In this document: positions 19,083 through 27,786 of the stretch, piece by piece | Layout of the letters: every line of letters begins with the position of its first letter | How positions within the stretch are numbered: the stretch's first letter is position 1 | Source: Cytophagales bacterium | GTDB taxonomy: Bacteria > Bacteroidota > Bacteroidia > Cytophagales > Cyclobacteriaceae | Direction: 5' to 3' | Assembly (NCBI GenBank): GCA_022360055.1 | Contig: JAKSDO010000183.1 | Coordinates: 1 to 51,340, forward strand | DNA: 51,340 bases | Program-made: the position numbers and the translations under genes | Notes under the pieces: model-generated | The model's database searches: none | What the model saw: the letters and a program-made list of their open reading frames with translations, nothing else | What the model was told of the DNA's origin: nothing

Positions 19083-19208
19083 TCACCCCAATAAAGTGGC
19101 CAAGCCTAAATAAATAACCAGCAATACAAAGCAGGTTATTATTATGGACATAATGAATAAATAGCTGCCCAGCGCCTTTCGTTTCTTCTCCACATCTTGC
19201 CGGTTCAT
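19083..19208 (-). CDS. 41-residue single-pass membrane protein, or displaced tail of the GH2 gene
   Basis: An ATG at 19206-19208 opens a 41-codon frame ending at TGA (19083-19085). The product starts with a basic, charged segment (MNRQDVEKKRKALG) followed by one hydrophobic helix (about residues 16-40: SYLFIMSIIITCFVLLVIYL). The same frame remains open upstream for a further 37 codons, back to 19319, inside the end of the upstream GH2 gene. Two readings are possible: an independent small inner-membrane protein in the operon, or the C-terminal tail of the GH2 product separated by a one-base shift. I favour a small gene, with limited confidence. Confidence 0.45.
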   Translation of the reverse strand: MNRQDVEKKRKALGSYLFIMSIIITCFVLLVIYLGLATLLG

Positions 19209-19302
19209 ACTGTTTTTACTTGTAAACTTCCCGTTTCTGCCTGGCCGGTCTTTCAGGAAAAGTGATTTCGAAAGAAACCCGTCTAAACTTCCTTGCGCGG
19301 CC

Positions 19303-21801
19303 TTAAAAAGTTTTTTCTCCTACTATTGCAGTTCCTTTCTCAGCAGGTTTGACCCTTATCTTTATTTCTCCTCCCTTTAGCCCTTCCGAGGTCGCTTTTA
19401 ATGTGAATTCGCCTGCTACTTCCGTGGCTTGAACAATGGCTAAACATTTTCCATTGAACGCCTTCCTGTAATTGACCTTATTTGGACTGAGATCTAAAAT
19501 ATCTCCGTTTTCCACCCCAATAAGCCTCCCGGGCCCTTTGATCTCAAAATTCACATGGTTGCCCGCGTCCGGTACCATTTCTCCATGTTGATCCACAATC
19601 GCGATTTCAGCGTGCACTACATCTTTTTGGTTGGCGCTGAGCATATGCTTGTCCATATTGATATCGACAGCATACGGATCACCTGCGGTCCTGTACGTTT
19701 TTGTCGCCATGATCTTACCCCCTGTTTTTGCCACGACTTTTAACGCTCCGCTTGTATAGGGCACTTTCCATATGATGCGCAATTCATCGGTCATTGGCTT
19801 TTCTCCCAACGACTTCCCGTTTAAAAACAGCTCTGCAGATGTGCAATTGGTATATACCACCACAGGGATCTCCACCCCTTCTTTCCCCGGATGCGTCCAA
19901 TGGGGCAGTACGTGTACCATTGGTTTGTCTGACCAAATGCTTTGATACAAATAATAGCTATCGGTAGGGAACCCTGCCAGATCGATGACTCCGAAGCTCA
20001 TGGTCCTGGCAGGCCATGCAAAGGATTCTCCCAAGTAATCGAAACCTGTCCATCGAAAAGCTCCTATAAAATAAGGCAGGTCTTTCGTCTCTCTCCAATA
20101 ATCGCTTATATTCATTCGAACAATGGAATTGTCATATGACGAATGGTACAAGGGATCAATATCCTCGAACAGTTCTTCTTCGGTAAGGTCCTCAACGAGA
20201 AAAATTCTATCGGCAATTCCGCTGAACGGTTTACCTTTTTCCCAAGGGGCCGGATAGTCCCTGCGCCTATATTGTGTTTTGGTGCGATAGATGCCCCGGG
20301 TTTGCAAGCTGTGGGTGATCTCCGTACCTACGATCGGTTTCGTCGGATTTTTCTCGTGGAATTGCTTCAACCTATTTTTATACTCTCCGTGGCCATTGAA
20401 CCCGGCCAGATCGATAGCAGGGCCGTGGTATCCCCTCCCCTGTGTTATGGGGCGGGTGTCGTCCAGATCACGAACAAAGTCGACCAGTTTTTGCTGCATT
20501 GCATTGGTATATCCTTTTACCTCATTGCCTATGCTCCAAATGATCACACTGGGATGGTTGCGGTCCCTTTTAATGAAAGCTTCCAGGTCCTTTTTCCACC
20601 ACTCTTCAAAATACAAGCCGTAGTCATAGACCGCCTTTTCCTTTTTCCACCCGTCGAATGCTTCGTTCATGACCAGGAAGCCCATTGAATCGCACATCGC
20701 ATAAAACTCCGGCGCAAACGGGTTGTGCGAGGTCCTTATGGCGTTGCACCCCATATCCTTGAGTATTTTGAGTCTGCGATGCAATACATCAACAGGAACG
20801 GCAGCTCCCACGGGACCTCCGTCGTGATGGTTGCAAACTCCTTTTAGTATCGTTTTGACGCCGTTGAGCAAAAATCCATGCTCAGCGCTGAAATCGAGGG
20901 TACGCACTCCGAAGGTTGAGCCGTATTCGTCCCAGGTCTTTCCTTTTGATGTGATCTTTACGGTCATTAGGTATAAATTCGGATTATCCGGTGACCATAA
21001 ACGAGGGTTGGGCAAGTCGAGTGTAGTTTTTATTTGGTTTTTGCCTGGAGCTAAGGTCACAATTGTCGACCGATCAACATATTGTCTTCCACCTGGATCG
21101 CTTATGTTGTATGAGACATAGGCATTATCGATCTTATGAGTTTCATTCATGATCTCCAGATCAGCAGTAACAATGGCTGACTTCTCATCTACGCCGGGCG
21201 TACGAATAAAAAGGCCACCTTCGGGAACGTAAACTTTCTCTGTAGAGGTGATCCTGACGTTGCGATAGATCCCTGACCCCGTATACCACCTTCCGCTTGG
21301 CGCCTTGGAATGATCTACCCTCACGGCTAATACGTTCTTTCCCATTCGCAGGTAGGGGGTGAGGTCATACGAAAAGCTGATGTATCCATTAGGCCTGTGG
21401 CCAAGCTCCTCCCCATTGATCCAAACCGTGGAATTACAGTAGACACCGTCAAATTCTACGATGACTTTTTTATTTTTCCAGGCTGGTATCCAATCAAAAT
21501 ACTTGCGATACCACCCTGTTCCCGTAGGCAGGAACCCTCCTGCCCTGCCGGCGGGGTGGATGCTGTCATACTTCCCTTCAATACTCCAGTCATGGGGAAC
21601 GTTCAAGACCCTCCAGTCCCCGTCCTGATAATCCATCTCAGACGCCCCGGAAAAATCCCCCAATCGAAACTTCCATCCCAGGTTAAAATCATAAGAGTTA
21701 CGACCTTGGTGCTCGGCTGAGGGTCTAAAAGAACAACAGGTAAAACTGCAGGCCAAAGCTGTTGACAGGTAAACATATAAGCTGGTTTTCATCATATTCA
21801 A
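19303..21801 (-). CDS. GH2 family glycoside hydrolase (beta-galactosidase-like)
   Basis: This is a canonical exo-acting GH2 retaining glycosidase. Residues 1-23 carry a lipoprotein-like signal (LACSFTCCS). The sugar-binding domain includes VPHDWSIEGKYD and GGFLPTGTGWYRK. The immunoglobulin-like domain follows, and the barrel begins near HGFLLNGVKTILKGVCNHHD. The acid/base is Glu427 in IIWSIGNEVKGY and the nucleophile is Glu494 in KPIVGTEITHS. C-terminal DUF4982-like and Ig-like domains (TNCTSAELFLNGKSLGEKP; VDINMDKHMLSANQKDVVHA) complete the usual 800-residue layout. Beta-galactosidase is the commonest activity; beta-glucuronidase or beta-mannosidase cannot be excluded. It lies downstream of the hybrid sensor and upstream of a sulfatase, fitting removal of terminal sugars after desulfation. 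The final codons sit in an A6/T5 homopolymer pair where a one-base change would extend the protein. Confidence 0.92.
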   Translation of the reverse strand: MNMMKTSLYVYLSTALACSFTCCSFRPSAEHQGRNSYDFNLGWKFRLGDFSGASEMDYQDGDWRVLNVPHDWSIEGKYDSIHPAGRAGGFLPTGTGWYRKYFDWIPAWKNKKVIVEFDGVYCNSTVWINGEELGHRPNGYISFSYDLTPYLRMGKNVLAVRVDHSKAPSGRWYTGSGIYRNVRITSTEKVYVPEGGLFIRTPGVDEKSAIVTADLEIMNETHKIDNAYVSYNISDPGGRQYVDRSTIVTLAPGKNQIKTTLDLPNPRLWSPDNPNLYLMTVKITSKGKTWDEYGSTFGVRTLDFSAEHGFLLNGVKTILKGVCNHHDGGPVGAAVPVDVLHRRLKILKDMGCNAIRTSHNPFAPEFYAMCDSMGFLVMNEAFDGWKKEKAVYDYGLYFEEWWKKDLEAFIKRDRNHPSVIIWSIGNEVKGYTNAMQQKLVDFVRDLDDTRPITQGRGYHGPAIDLAGFNGHGEYKNRLKQFHEKNPTKPIVGTEITHSLQTRGIYRTKTQYRRRDYPAPWEKGKPFSGIADRIFLVEDLTEEELFEDIDPLYHSSYDNSIVRMNISDYWRETKDLPYFIGAFRWTGFDYLGESFAWPARTMSFGVIDLAGFPTDSYYLYQSIWSDKPMVHVLPHWTHPGKEGVEIPVVVYTNCTSAELFLNGKSLGEKPMTDELRIIWKVPYTSGALKVVAKTGGKIMATKTYRTAGDPYAVDINMDKHMLSANQKDVVHAEIAIVDQHGEMVPDAGNHVNFEIKGPGRLIGVENGDILDLSPNKVNYRKAFNGKCLAIVQATEVAGEFTLKATSEGLKGGEIKIRVKPAEKGTAIVGEKTF

Positions 21802-22108
21802 AATCGTTGTTTAAGTATTTGACCTAAAGGAACATGAAATTCCAGTGAAGAGAGGGGGGGATTTTCAGACGTGTTAAGGGGCAAATCCTCTAACTTGGTT
21901 CACCGTGATGTTTTTATTACAATATCCCCGAAAAACCACAGATCATCAACGCACCTAAAAAGCAAATTTCGTTGGTCTGCATAGCAAAGTCTCAAAAATA
22001 GTCCGCAAGCAGGCGTTGTGGAGGGACCAGCCGGGTTTTTGATGCGCGGTCTATTGGAGGGTCTATGGCCTTAAACAGCGTATACCTGATAAGCAGGCAT
22101 TGAAAACG
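21802..22108. other. Intergenic region between HTCS gene and GH2 gene
   Basis: This 307-bp gap lies upstream of the GH2/sulfatase genes and should contain their promoter and the binding site of the adjacent AraC-type regulator. I looked on the minus strand for TAnnTTTG and for long direct or inverted repeats and found none that stands out. Confidence 0.4.
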
Positions 22109-25100
22109 TTATGAATTCGAATCTTTCCCGCTGGTTTCAACATCCTTTGCCTGGTAATCACTGGGATTGCACCCATACTGCTCTTTGAACTTCTCCCTGA
22201 AATACTTCAGGTCATTGATCCCCACACTGAAAGCCACTTCTGAAACGTTCAGTTCACCCTTGTTTAGCAGCTTTGCAGCCCTTCTCAACCGGATGTCGCG
22301 GATAAACTGGACGGCTGACCGCCCGGTGAGTTCTTTGATCCTTTTATAACAGGCCGATTGGCTCATCCCCATTGCTCTTACCATCATCTGGACGGAAAAA
22401 TCATCATTGACGAGGTTATCGATCACGAGGTTGGTGATGTCGTCCAGGAATTTTTGCTCGGCATTGGGCAGGCTTGCAGTAGCGTTGGATCTTAAGTTGA
22501 TGTGGGCTTTGTAATAGATTTTAAAGTTTTCCCTGGTCGCAAGGATGCTGGTAATTTTTGCAAGCAATACCTTGATATTAAAGGGTTTGTGAATGTAATC
22601 GTGTGCCCCGGCACCTACGCCCTCCAACTCGTAGACCATGGCGGTCCTAGCCGTAAGCAGAATGACGGGAATGAAGGAAAGGTCCGGGTCTTTCTTGATC
22701 AGGGACAGCATTTCCAGGCCATCCATCTCGGGCATCATGACGTCGCTGATAATAAAATCCGGTAAATGCCGCCTGGCTTTTTCAAGACCCTGCCTGCCGT
22801 TTAAAGCCGTGATCACCTTATAGGTACGTTCGAGGTGACTGTTGAGATAGGTGAGCACGTCTTTGTTGTCCTCTACGATCAATATACACCGTTTCATACC
22901 GGGTTGTATTTCCGAGGACACGATTTGTTCTCCAGGGCCGGGGACATCGTAATGCGCACGATGATCGCTGTCTTTAAAGTCCTCCAGCAATGAAGATGCA
23001 TCGAAATGCGCACTTCCAAAAGGTATTTTCAGGGTAAAGCCAGAACCTTTCCCCTTTGCACTCTTCACCTTAATTTCTCCTTTATGGAGGTCCACAATTC
23101 CCTTCACCAGGGAAAGGCCGATGCCTGTGCCATGAATGGAAAGTGTGTCAAGATCTTTAACTTGGTAGAAGTGGTCAAAGATCTTGCCGACATCCCCTTT
23201 GGACATGCCTATTCCATTATCCCGGATGGTAATCTCAAGATAGTTGTTAGACAGCTTGGTTTTACTTTTCACTTTTTCAAAAACGGCATCTTTAGTGTCT
23301 TTGCCCACAGGTCGGAGGAGCACATCCACTTTTCCTCCGGCCTTGGTGTATTTAAAGGCGTTGGAGATTAAGTTGGTGAGGACGATCTCAAACTTATCCC
23401 TATCAAAAGTCAGCTTGACCGGATTCCTGGCTACTTCAAAAGTGTAGGCAATCCCTCTTTCTTTTGCGGCATGCCGGAAAACCAGAAAGATCTCTTGGGC
23501 AAACTTCACGATATTGCCTTCCGCGGCCTGGAGCGTCATCTTGCCGCTATCCATTTTTCCAAAGTTCAACAACTGGTTTGTCAGCGCCAGCAAGCGATCC
23601 ACATTTTTCCGGATAAGGTTCAATTTTTCCAAAAAGCCGCAGACACCCGGGCCGTCAACGATGATCTCCTCCAGTGGACCATGGATGAGCGTAAGGGGAG
23701 TGCGGATCTCGTGGGATATGTTTGTAAAGAATTTTATCTTCTGGTGGTTCAAATCTTTCTCTTTTTCGGCCAGCAGCAATTCGTGCTTTAATGCGGATTG
23801 TCTCCGCATTAAAAAACCATAAATATAGAGCAGTACAAAAATGATGAACGCGTAGATTATAAATGCCCACCACGCGGCCCACCAGGGAGGTAAGATCGTG
23901 ATGATCAGACTCCGGATGTCGCTCCACTTACCGTCGCTGTTGGATACCCGGGTATTGAACCGGTATGTCCCTGCCTTAAGGTTAGAAAAAGTAATGTGAC
24001 GCTGATCCGCCTCATGGTAGGTCCAGTCCTGGCTGTAACCTTCGAGTTTATAAGCGTACTTATTCTGACCGGGATTGCTGTAGTGCAATCCGAGCAGATC
24101 GATGGTAAATTGATTTTCAGAGGCTTTGAGCGTAATCTCGGGTAGATAATTTAATTTTTTTGGTAACAAGATCCGGTTGTTGACCCTTTCCCCAACGGTT
24201 ACACGGCGATTGAAGATCTTCAGGTCATCGAAAATGACTTTTGGGGTGTGAAGGTTGGCTGTGATCTCTTGAGGATCAAAGTAGTTTAAACCGTTGATCC
24301 CACCAAAGTAAAGCAGCCCCTGCTGATTTTTAAACGCAGCACCGATTTTGAAAGAATTGGATTGCAAGCCATCATTTACATCATAGGCCACAATGCTGTT
24401 TCTTATGGGATCGAACTGCACCAAGCCTTTCCCCCCTATCCATAGGTTCCCGTCATTATCGACGAGTATGGATTCGACATCATTATCGGCAAGCCCGTCT
24501 TTCTCCGTAAAATGTTGGAAGAGGACACCTTCGTCCGTTTCCACAAGCTTGTTCAATCCCCCTCCAATAGTCCCCACCCAGAGTTCATGTCCACTAGTCC
24601 TCAAAATTGGCCATACGTAGTTAGAGCTTATGGATGACGGATCCTTCCTGTCAAATTGATACTGCTCTACGGAGACTTGTGAGATCTCGGGACACGACAA
24701 TTTTAGCAGTCCGGCATCCCTGGTACCAACCCAGGTAACATCAGGCTGCACAGGGTCCGGGTATACATAGGTCAGATTATTCGTAGGTAAGTAGTTGTCT
24801 CTATTGAGGTATGCAAGTACCTTTTTTGTTCTTGCGTCCATAAGTGTCATCCCATGTCTAAAGGTAACGATCCATAGTCTTCCGAAACTATCTTCGTCAA
24901 TGCCTATAACCTCGTTGCTGGATAGCCCGCGCTCTTGCCACCTGTTAAATTTTTGCATGGATCCATTTTCTTCTAAGCACCGAAGTCCATTGAACCGTGT
25001 ACCGACCCAAAACTGACCGGACCGATCTTTATATAATGCAGAGATATGTCTCCCCTTCTCGTAATAGGAGATCTCCCCGCTGATGCACGACCTGGCAAGA

Positions 25101-26191
25101 CCGTTGCGGGTGCCGATCCAAAGGTTGCCTTCATCTTCATATATTGCAGTGATGTAATTATCAGGCACAGCTGTATTTTCACTGTTGATGGTCTTAAATG
25201 GCTTTGACCTTAAGTCGGCAAAATGTACCCCGCCACCCGAAGTCCCGATCCATAAAATGTCGAAAGCACCAATCAAAAGATCATTTATCCTATTGGTAAT
25301 CAAATGATTACAGGCCGTATAAAGATACGAATCCGCATACTTTCCACTTTGCGCTTGTAGTCGCAAAACACCGCCGTTGAAAAACCCCACCCAAATATCG
25401 CGATTGTAGTCTATTGCAATGTCGCTAATAAACTTGTCCTCCCAATGAAACAATTTTTCCCAACCTTTCTTCCCTGCCATTTTATACAATCCCTGGTCCG
25501 AAGCTACAATCAGCGTATCATCCAGTACGTTCATCGAATAAGCTGACCTAAAGGGACCGGTCACCCGGCTTATTTTGCCATTCTGAGGGTTCAGTTCCCA
25601 TAGTCCGCTCCGCCTGGTGCCGATCCAGATCCTTGAATCGAATGCCAAGATCTCCGAAATAGTAAATTCCAAAGGCATGAAAAAACCGACAGTTTGATAG
25701 TGGTCATCACGCCACTCCAGTTTATTGAGACTTCCCCGGTTGGTTAGGTACCATAGATTTCCCTCTTCATCTTCCATAATCTGTTTTACCCACTCGCTGT
25801 AATTTTTGCCTTTGCCCAGTGGCACATCATAAAAATAACCTGTCGCGGGTTCGTAGTAGGATAAAGAACTTTTCTGCGTAGCGATCCATATCCTATTCCG
25901 CGAGTCGCAAAACAAGTTCTTGATCCTATTGCTGGGCAGGCTTAAACTATCTTCAAAGTCATGTTTAAAGACTTTAAAAGTGTAACCGTCGTAACGGTTC
26001 AGTCCATTATTTGTGCCCAGCCATATGATGCCGGAAGTGTCCTGCACTACGGCCACCACATCACTGTGGGTAAGCCCCTCATTAACAGACAGTTGATTGA
26101 AACTATATTGAGAAAGAGCAGTAATGACGATTGCATTCAAACATAATAACAGTACCACACGAGAGATCATCGTTCTACAATTTGTCAACAC
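22109..26191 (-). CDS. Hybrid two-component system sensor/regulator (HTCS)
   Basis: This single protein carries a whole two-component pathway. After a signal/anchor segment, about 14 propeller-type repeats (motifs such as GIIWLGTNNGLNRYD and GNLWIGTRNGLARS) form two periplasmic propellers up to about residue 700. They are followed by a Y_Y_Y-type domain and a membrane helix (about 770-792). The histidine kinase has its phospho-acceptor His in NISHEIRTPL (about 827), an N box in NLISNAFKYT and a G box in GTGIGLSLVKG. The receiver domain starts near residue 1099 with phospho-acceptor Asp near 1149 (IISDVMMPEMDG). A C-terminal AraC-type helix-turn-helix covers about 1246-1350. Such proteins bind oligosaccharides and activate the linked utilisation genes. 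Its start lies 12 bp from the structured repeat at 26204-26388, which therefore falls in its leader or promoter. Confidence 0.95.
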   Translation of the reverse strand: MLTNCRTMISRVVLLLCLNAIVITALSQYSFNQLSVNEGLTHSDVVAVVQDTSGIIWLGTNNGLNRYDGYTFKVFKHDFEDSLSLPSNRIKNLFCDSRNRIWIATQKSSLSYYEPATGYFYDVPLGKGKNYSEWVKQIMEDEEGNLWYLTNRGSLNKLEWRDDHYQTVGFFMPLEFTISEILAFDSRIWIGTRRSGLWELNPQNGKISRVTGPFRSAYSMNVLDDTLIVASDQGLYKMAGKKGWEKLFHWEDKFISDIAIDYNRDIWVGFFNGGVLRLQAQSGKYADSYLYTACNHLITNRINDLLIGAFDILWIGTSGGGVHFADLRSKPFKTINSENTAVPDNYITAIYEDEGNLWIGTRNGLARSCISGEISYYEKGRHISALYKDRSGQFWVGTRFNGLRCLEENGSMQKFNRWQERGLSSNEVIGIDEDSFGRLWIVTFRHGMTLMDARTKKVLAYLNRDNYLPTNNLTYVYPDPVQPDVTWVGTRDAGLLKLSCPEISQVSVEQYQFDRKDPSSISSNYVWPILRTSGHELWVGTIGGGLNKLVETDEGVLFQHFTEKDGLADNDVESILVDNDGNLWIGGKGLVQFDPIRNSIVAYDVNDGLQSNSFKIGAAFKNQQGLLYFGGINGLNYFDPQEITANLHTPKVIFDDLKIFNRRVTVGERVNNRILLPKKLNYLPEITLKASENQFTIDLLGLHYSNPGQNKYAYKLEGYSQDWTYHEADQRHITFSNLKAGTYRFNTRVSNSDGKWSDIRSLIITILPPWWAAWWAFIIYAFIIFVLLYIYGFLMRRQSALKHELLLAEKEKDLNHQKIKFFTNISHEIRTPLTLIHGPLEEIIVDGPGVCGFLEKLNLIRKNVDRLLALTNQLLNFGKMDSGKMTLQAAEGNIVKFAQEIFLVFRHAAKERGIAYTFEVARNPVKLTFDRDKFEIVLTNLISNAFKYTKAGGKVDVLLRPVGKDTKDAVFEKVKSKTKLSNNYLEITIRDNGIGMSKGDVGKIFDHFYQVKDLDTLSIHGTGIGLSLVKGIVDLHKGEIKVKSAKGKGSGFTLKIPFGSAHFDASSLLEDFKDSDHRAHYDVPGPGEQIVSSEIQPGMKRCILIVEDNKDVLTYLNSHLERTYKVITALNGRQGLEKARRHLPDFIISDVMMPEMDGLEMLSLIKKDPDLSFIPVILLTARTAMVYELEGVGAGAHDYIHKPFNIKVLLAKITSILATRENFKIYYKAHINLRSNATASLPNAEQKFLDDITNLVIDNLVNDDFSVQMMVRAMGMSQSACYKRIKELTGRSAVQFIRDIRLRRAAKLLNKGELNVSEVAFSVGINDLKYFREKFKEQYGCNPSDYQAKDVETSGKDSNS

Positions 26192-26203
26192 TATCTTCGA
26201 ATT

Positions 26204-26388
26204 AGCCTGAAAAATTCATAATTTTTCGCCCGAAGGGCCGATCATTACTTTTATGCTCAAACAAGGAACCTTTTCATGGAAGCACGCATTTTTTTGTTCT
26301 CCAAATTTGAGGAATCAATAAAAGTAATGACCGGGGTTATCCCGATGCACATTTGATTATGATTCAACCTTTTACAGATATATTACTC
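26204..26388 (-). repeat. Structured 185-bp repeat, copy A (inverted relative to copy B)
   Basis: By hand alignment, 26204-26388 matches the reverse complement of 37890-38074 at about 90% identity. It contains near-perfect inverted arms, 26238-26254 and 26318-26334, with one mismatch in 17. Read in the direction of the HTCS gene, a short stem closes on a TTCG loop (GCCCTTCGGGC). It occupies the region just upstream of the HTCS start, so it may act as its leader or promoter. Confidence 0.8.
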
Positions 26389-26466
26389 TTTTGAAAATGT
26401 TTCATTGTGAATAAATCGGGTTAATTGTCTTTAACAACTCCATTCCTTTCATCCGTTTATATTTTT

Positions 26467-26637
26467 TTAAGTTGCTGACGCACAGATCAATATAATCATC
26501 TCGTGCGTGTCCTGAATTTGCTCCGGTCCTATCGGTTTTATAAAGTCATGTTGTTGATACGGATCGTAAAGCTCGTTTTTGATCCCGGGTTGGTACCCAT
26601 TAAAATTCCATTGGGATAAGATGATTTCGGGACTAAA
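26467..26637 (-). pseudogene. Fragment of an unidentified gene's C-terminus
   Basis: A minus-strand frame is open from 26637 to the TAA at 26467-26469 and encodes about 56 residues. It includes WNFNGYQPGIKNELYDPYQQ and IKPIGPEQIQDTHEMIILI. The composition is protein-like and unlike the surrounding non-coding DNA, but there is no start codon near its beginning and a stop lies directly upstream. I read it as the 3' end of a gene otherwise lost from the gap between the DUF1735-like gene and the HTCS gene. The family is not recognised. Confidence 0.45.
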
Positions 26638-26737
26638 TTACACCTGTATTTATTATCTACTCAAAAAGCGGGACCTTCAAAGCTTTGTTCTTAAACGAAT
26701 TAAAAACCTACCCTGTACATAAATCAAGCGATGTTCT

Positions 26738-26799
26738 TTAGTTCAGCAAGTTGCCACAGTATTTTGATCCGGGAAAAAGAGCCGCTTTTTAAAAGACTG
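26738..26799 (+). repeat. Dispersed direct repeat, left copy
   Basis: TTAGTTCAGCAAGTTGCC at the left, and TTGATCCGGGAAAAAGAGCC with the following CTTTTT at the right, recur in the same orientation at 38242-38309. A stem of AAAAAG with CTTTTT around a 5-nt loop is possible. Each copy lies 3' of a minus-strand operon end (26851 and 38392). Confidence 0.75.
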
Positions 26800-26850
26800 T
26801 TTTATTTATCGCACCTCCCGGGCGCTCGACAAATATTTATTCCGGGACAA

Positions 26851-27768
26851 TCAGATATCGAACTGGTTGACTCCATCCACTACCCTGTTCCTGAAATCAA
26901 GGGTATCCCTGGCCGTATGAATAATTCCATTCAACTCAAAACTATAGTTCAGTATGATCTCCCTTTTCGTCAGGTTAAACCTGGACCCACCATCGTCAAT
27001 AACCGGTACGGCGTCAGGCGCGCTCACAATGTCGATGGAATTATCTTTTTTAACAGCAATCTTCATTTGATCATTTTTCCCCCTGGATACGCCGATGCCA
27101 TGTACCACCAGTGTATCCGGCGCATACATTGTAAGCGCTACCACATCGTCAATTCCACCGGGATAAATAATTGGGTCGAGGGGATCGCCGTTTTCCGTTC
27201 TTGTGATCCTCCCGTGCTGGACATAGTAGCCAAACAACTGGTTGATGTATGAGAACGAAATAGTTGTAGTGGTCAGCTCAGCCAGTATGGAATCAGCCCC
27301 TATTACTTCCTCTAACCGAAAGCTCAACGCATAGTGGTGACCCAGCGACTGTGCGTCAGAAAGAAACAGCGCTGAGTCTGCCCGCACGTACACAAAGCCC
27401 TGCACTTTACCCGCAGGAATGGTGATCGTATTGGCAGCAGGTGTTCCGTCAGAGTTCTCCAGTGTGTAGTAGTTATCAGGTAGAACTGTATAACCTGCAC
27501 CGGTTGTAACGTCCGGATGTACGGAAAATAGGACCTCTACGTCCCTATCGTTCGACAGTCTCCCGCCAAGCACTACCCCAACGCCGATTCGCATACCCTC
27601 ACCCATGATAAAGGTCCTTGCTATTTCCGCTTTAGGCAAATAAACTGCGGTATACTCAAATTCATTTTTGACAAAATCATCATAACCACATGAAGATAAC
27701 AGTGATGTAACCACAACGGCGAGGGCCATCACAACGGTTGTTTTTTTATTGTAAAGCATATCTCTCAT
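26851..27768 (-). CDS. DUF1735-like surface lipoprotein of a SusCD locus
   Basis: A lipoprotein signal ends at LLSSC (Cys27). The following 130 residues match the DUF1735 beta-sandwich found in glycan-binding lipoproteins next to SusC/SusD genes. Readable pieces are TAVYLPKAEIARTFIMGEG, RDVEVLFSVHP, YTVLPDNYYTLE, and TITIPAGKVQGFVYV. The C-terminal half is probably a DUF4361-type or other binding domain. At 305 residues it has the usual length. It is the last gene of the operon, 18 bp after a susD-like gene, so it is probably an extra cell-surface binding protein for the same glycan. Its ligand is unknown. Confidence 0.8.
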   Translation of the reverse strand: MRDMLYNKKTTVVMALAVVVTSLLSSCGYDDFVKNEFEYTAVYLPKAEIARTFIMGEGMRIGVGVVLGGRLSNDRDVEVLFSVHPDVTTGAGYTVLPDNYYTLENSDGTPAANTITIPAGKVQGFVYVRADSALFLSDAQSLGHHYALSFRLEEVIGADSILAELTTTTISFSYINQLFGYYVQHGRITRTENGDPLDPIIYPGGIDDVVALTMYAPDTLVVHGIGVSRGKNDQMKIAVKKDNSIDIVSAPDAVPVIDDGGSRFNLTKREIILNYSFELNGIIHTARDTLDFRNRVVDGVNQFDI

Positions 27769-27786
27769 TTCTTAAATTCACACGGA

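Noticed and set aside
26731-27252. 173-codon plus-strand open frame
   Set aside because: It lies antisense to the DUF1735-like gene and runs through the direct repeat; it is a shadow frame.
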